A DNA stretch of 64,000 nt, taken from the NCBI GenBank assembly GCA_030844895.1, contig JAUTDX010002193.1, positions 1-64,000 of the forward strand, given 5' to 3'. The position numbers and the translations under genes are program-made. Below, one piece after another: positions 60,465 through 64,000 of this stretch. Positions within the stretch are counted from its first letter, which is position 1. Each line of letters begins with the position of its first letter. Origin of the DNA: Ambrosia x helenae. Its lineage: Eukaryota; Streptophyta; Magnoliopsida; Asterales; Asteraceae. The notes beneath the pieces are model-generated. The model was not told where the DNA came from. It saw only the letters and a list, made by a program, of their open reading frames with translations, and searched no databases.

Positions 60465-62763
60465 CTAAGAGTTAGGTACTTGAGTACCAATATAACCACA
60501 ACCCATGGTGATGAAGGCTATAGACTGTAGATAAAGGTAAACATAGTAGTGGTACTTTCTGTATGCAAAATCGTAGCAAGCACATCCAAAAATGACAAAT
60601 CCCAAACAAAGCTCTAGCATAAGAATTCTGTTCCACATACATAAAAATTTCTTAAAAATTATTTTTAAGATTAACACACACATATATATGTGCGACATTA
60701 CTATATATCTTAACGGGAAAGGTTGGTTGACCTTTCCCTTTTAGCATTCCCATATTCAATATTAACCCTCAAACTTTTGACAACATTTATTATTAATCTG
60801 TAAACTTTTGACCTGAAACACTATTAACGCCTCTCTTTAAGTAAGTTACACATCCACTTATAACTTTTTTATTGACAACTTTGACCCTACAACCTTTTCT
60901 AGTTAATAACTTGACACCTCCTTTTGTTTAAACTACTTTACAACCCTCTTCACCTTTATCTTTTCTTAATTGACAACTTACACCCTGTAACATTTTCTAC
61001 TCAATAACTTGACACCTTGTTTTGTTTACATTACCTTTACAACTTTACACTGCAACGTGCGGCACATTATTATAGTTTTTTTATCTATGCTTAACCATGA
61101 TAGTGTCTAAATTGCTTTAATGATTTTACACCACTGTCTAAACTACTTCTACGACTATACATCACAACACCCGAAACATACTTTTTGTTTATACATGTCT
61201 TTAATATCACAAACTTAACTTGTGTAACTAAGCAAAAAACGTGTAATATCACGTGCGTGCACTACAACTTAATGTCATCATCGTTAAATGTAAAGGTGCA
61301 CAAATCGGGTGCTTTTAATACTCGATCCCATGTATGATCGGGTATTGGAAAATCAGGTATTGAGAAACACCGGGTACGGGTATTGAAAAGAAAACCATAC
61401 CCTATATACTCAGGTAGGGTATGACCGGGTCGGGTATAACTAGGTATTGAATCGAGTATGAGTCAGGGTCTTAATACCTGGTTTTGAAAAATAAGTTTTA
61501 TTATTTTACACAAAAATAAATTTTTTCAAAACTCAAATCTGGTTTGCATTTGTAAAAGTAATTAAAATGAGTTAAAATAACATAAATTCACTCAAGTACA
61601 AATTATTTGCTTTACAATATGTATTTCTAAAAAAACTTACATATAAAAGTTGTAAAGTAAACATAAAAATATACTCTAAAAATACGGGTATTCTATTGGG
61701 TATTAGAAAAAAAAAACCGGTTTCGGGTATTTTCGGGTATATATCGGGTATGGTTTCTGGTACGTGTATGGAGCTAAAAATGTATACCATATCGTACTCT
61801 ATGGTAGAGTCAAGTTCAGTTACAGTATAAAATACCCGGGGTATTAACATAACTGGTTCCAGTTTTTTGTCGGGTCCGATTCTTGATATGGTTTTTTGTG
61901 CATCTCTAGTTACACGTGTAACGAAGTAACAAGCGCAACTTTGCCGCCGCAGCACGTGGCTTGGGTCAAAGTTTTAGTTGATTAATAAGAAGTAAGTTGA
62001 CGACTTGATGAACTCATGTTTGACCTGTTACCTCAATCATGGCCCACACCAACTCTTATATATATATTTCATAAAGATAAGTAAGTTATAGTAAACTACC
62101 TTTCCCATATTTTAAATCGCGAATGACTTTGTTGCGGTGCTTCTTTAGCTTTGGAAGCATCTCCAAGCTTCTCGGTGACGACCCATTCATTCACTCTTTG
62201 GGTCTCAAAAAGTCCGATAAATGTGGCCTTAGTCCTATGAAGGGACATGACATTCTCAAAGAGAACCCAAAACACCACCAAATAGAAAGATCTACAGAAG
62301 AAACAGACATTCATGTAATAGTAAAAAAAAAAAGACTTAACTAAGAATGATTCGGGAATTAAAAACAAACCTGGGAGTTCCAACTGCATTTAGAAGTGTG
62401 ATGATCGTTGGGATATATATTGTAGCCCACCTTGGAATCATGACTTCAGGTATCAATACAGTTGCGGGAATCGCAATGCAATAGAGTGTGAATGTGACGA
62501 TATGAGCTACGATCTTTCTTACAAAGAAAAAACTATACAACACATAGAGTTTCTTCCACCATGTCACTTTCTGGTTAAAAAGTAAAGATATTAACAACAT
62601 ACAAATACATGCTAATCAAATAAGGAAAACTGAAGAATTAAAATCATACCTTATTTCTCATGATCTCGAAAACCATTTTTCTGAAAAGGTTTGCTGGACC
62701 ACAAGACCAACGGTGTTGTTGGTATCGATAAGCTTTCAATACACTTGGTAATTCATTTTTAAC
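60465..62763 (-). CDS. CSLA: Cellulose synthase-like A, copy 3 (3' part; gene continues past right edge)
   Basis: The last four exons are present and open: 62650-62763 (exon 6, with QQHRW), 62371-62570 (exon 7), 62100-62291 (exon 8) and 60465-60627 (exon 9). They have exactly the lengths and phases of copies 1 and 2 and give 222 residues ending GTQVPNS. The GT-AG borders are intact. Exons 1-5, which carry DDSTD, DAD and TVEDMD, are not in the window: intron 5 runs from 62764 beyond 64000 and holds nested MITEs. Intron 8 is 1472 bp, against 86 bp in copy 1, and contains a hAT-like element. Whether the full gene is intact cannot be judged here. Confidence 0.9.
61291..61908. mobile_element. hAT-like element in CSLA copy 3 intron 8
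   Basis: Ends taaaggtgcacaaat and ttttgtgcatctcta are imperfect inverses. Flanks gttaaatg (61283-61290) and gttacacg (61909-61916) agree at 6 of 8 bases. The interior repeats 'cgggta' words like other hAT miniature elements here. Confidence 0.6.
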
Positions 62764-63151
62764 CTATACATTAAAGTACAAAGGTTTATAATTTATAATG
62801 CAAATAAGCACATCTTTGGGACATACACACGCATACTAAAGGGGTGTCAATACAATGTGGCGGGAAACCCAGACATTAATAATCAAGTAACATGTTATTC
62901 ATTAAATTTAAAAAAAAATCGTATCAATATCATACTCAAGTTAAAGAGAATAAAATACTTGTTCTTAAGTTGTATTTTTTTTAATATTAATGTATGAAAA
63001 AAGTTATAATCTTCAAAAAGTTATAATATTTAAAAGCAAACAGTAAGTATTATACCATGTTTTTTAAAAGTTGTATTGCTTAAACTTTTAAAATTGTGTA
63101 AAACTAGTTTTTGTTCTTATAATATTATATATATATATATATATATTTATT

Positions 63152-63985
63152 GGAGAGTTTAAACGAGAATACAATATATATTGTAAGAAGGAAAAATAAA
63201 TATATATTAACCAACAAGAATCTTCCATATAATAATTGTATTTAACGTTAAATAAAGGGAAATTGGATTGTATCGCACTCAACTATTTGTTATTGGCTGA
63301 TAACGCACTGAACTATAAAATTGATCACCAACGCACTGAACTTTAAACCTCTTGGATTGTGTCACACTAAGGCTGTGTTTGACAAGGTCCAAATGGAAGA
63401 ATCCATATGTGTTAATTGTATTAATTTGTCACTAAGTAATCGTTTTAAACCTCTTTATCACTAAGTAATCGTTTTAGTGGTTCTGGACATGGTCAAACAC
63501 AGCCATAGTGTGACACAATCCAAGAGGTTTAAAGTTCAGTGCGTTGGTGATCATTTTTATAGTTCAGTGCGTTATCGGCCAATCCCAAATAGTTGAGTGC
63601 GATACAATCCAATTTCCCTTAAATAAATTATTTATTTTTTTTGTAAATTCCATAAAGTAGTTAAAATAAATGAAACTCATAATTAATGTTTAAGTTATAT
63701 ACTTTCAAATCAAACCTAATTTAAAGTGAAAGATAATTTTGATATGTTTAGTATATGCGTAAGATGAACTTTTATATGTGTAATATAAATGTATGATAAT
63801 CTCAGTATGTTAGGATAAATATATGATAATTTTTTATATATGTAGGATTAATTTTGTTATGTGTAGGATATAGTGTTAACGACTAATTAATTAGATAGAT
63901 AATTATTAATATAAGATGAGTTAGAGTATTTAAAATTTACCATTACGTCATTTTTTTTTGTTCTCATACTAAGTTTCTTATCATT
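63152..63985 (+). mobile_element. MITE family 'GGAGAGTT', copy 3, interrupted
   Basis: It starts tggagagtttaaacgagaat and ends near 'actaagtttcttatcatttt', like 35438-35922, with the same 'atgtgtaggatata' interior. It is split by the MULE MITE at 63257-63618. It lies in CSLA copy 3 intron 5. Confidence 0.65.
63257..63618. mobile_element. MULE-type fold-back MITE
   Basis: The exact 9-bp duplication TTAAATAAA lies at 63248-63256 and 63619-63627. The inverted repeat starts gggaaattggattgtatcgc and extends over 100 bp with few mismatches. A second short inverted pair (ggctgtgtttgac / gtcaaacacagcc, about 63373-63505) sits at its centre and may be another nested element. Confidence 0.9.
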
Positions 63986-64000
63986 TTAGCCTCCCTTATA

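Noticed and set aside
60720..61080. Helitron ending near 61060 (actgcaacgtgcggcac)
   Set aside because: No CTRR terminus and no matching TC 5' end could be found, so the hairpin-like word alone is not enough.
1..64000. CRISPR arrays, bacterial operons or phage genes
   Set aside because: Repeats here are microsatellites, minisatellites or transposon ends; genes have spliceosomal introns.

Overview
This window is nuclear DNA of a flowering plant, very probably a eudicot. It is AT-rich, its genes have introns, and plant transposon families fill most of it. An Asteraceae source is my impression only; nothing here proves it. No bacterial operons, CRISPR arrays, rRNA gene arrays or convincing tRNA genes are present.

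The real genes are one tandem family on the minus strand: cellulose synthase-like A (CSLA, glucomannan 4-beta-mannosyltransferase), which builds the mannan backbone of hemicellulose in the Golgi. Two copies can be spliced completely by eye: 24309-27896 and 40272-46869. Each has nine exons of identical length and encodes 532 aa with all D, DxD, ED and QxxRW catalytic motifs. A third copy (60465-62763) enters from the right edge, with its last four exons visible and open. A broken relic of a fourth copy lies at 30568-31022. Homologous flanking blocks (3330-4150, 13040-13200, 20745-21900, about 36900-37050, 57840-58143) show that the genes multiplied by segmental duplication.

Region by region: 1-24 kb holds no intact host gene. 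It contains LINE 3' ends, a tRNA-derived SINE, Helitrons (one carrying a spliceable TPX2/WVD2-like exon), MULE, PIF and hAT miniature elements, and a solo LTR. 24-28 kb is CSLA copy 1. 28-40 kb is a nest of hAT, Tourist, LTR-like and SINE insertions plus the CSLA relic. 40-47 kb is CSLA copy 2, whose introns 3, 4 and 8 are swollen by miniature elements. 47-60 kb has a nearly complete but decayed PIF/Harbinger element, minisatellites, an aldehyde dehydrogenase fragment, an F-box-associated pseudogene, a Stowaway element and a Cassandra-type TRIM carrying 5S rRNA sequence. 60-64 kb is CSLA copy 3, with nested elements in its introns.

The main value of the window is the CSLA array and the unusually readable insertion history, with many exact target-site duplications. 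I found no clearly new biochemical system. The most unusual objects are the Helitron with an in-frame spliceable captured exon, the ALDH2 exon fragment, the TIR-bounded minisatellite at 22.3-23.2 kb and the compound fold-back MULE at 11.4-12.6 kb.
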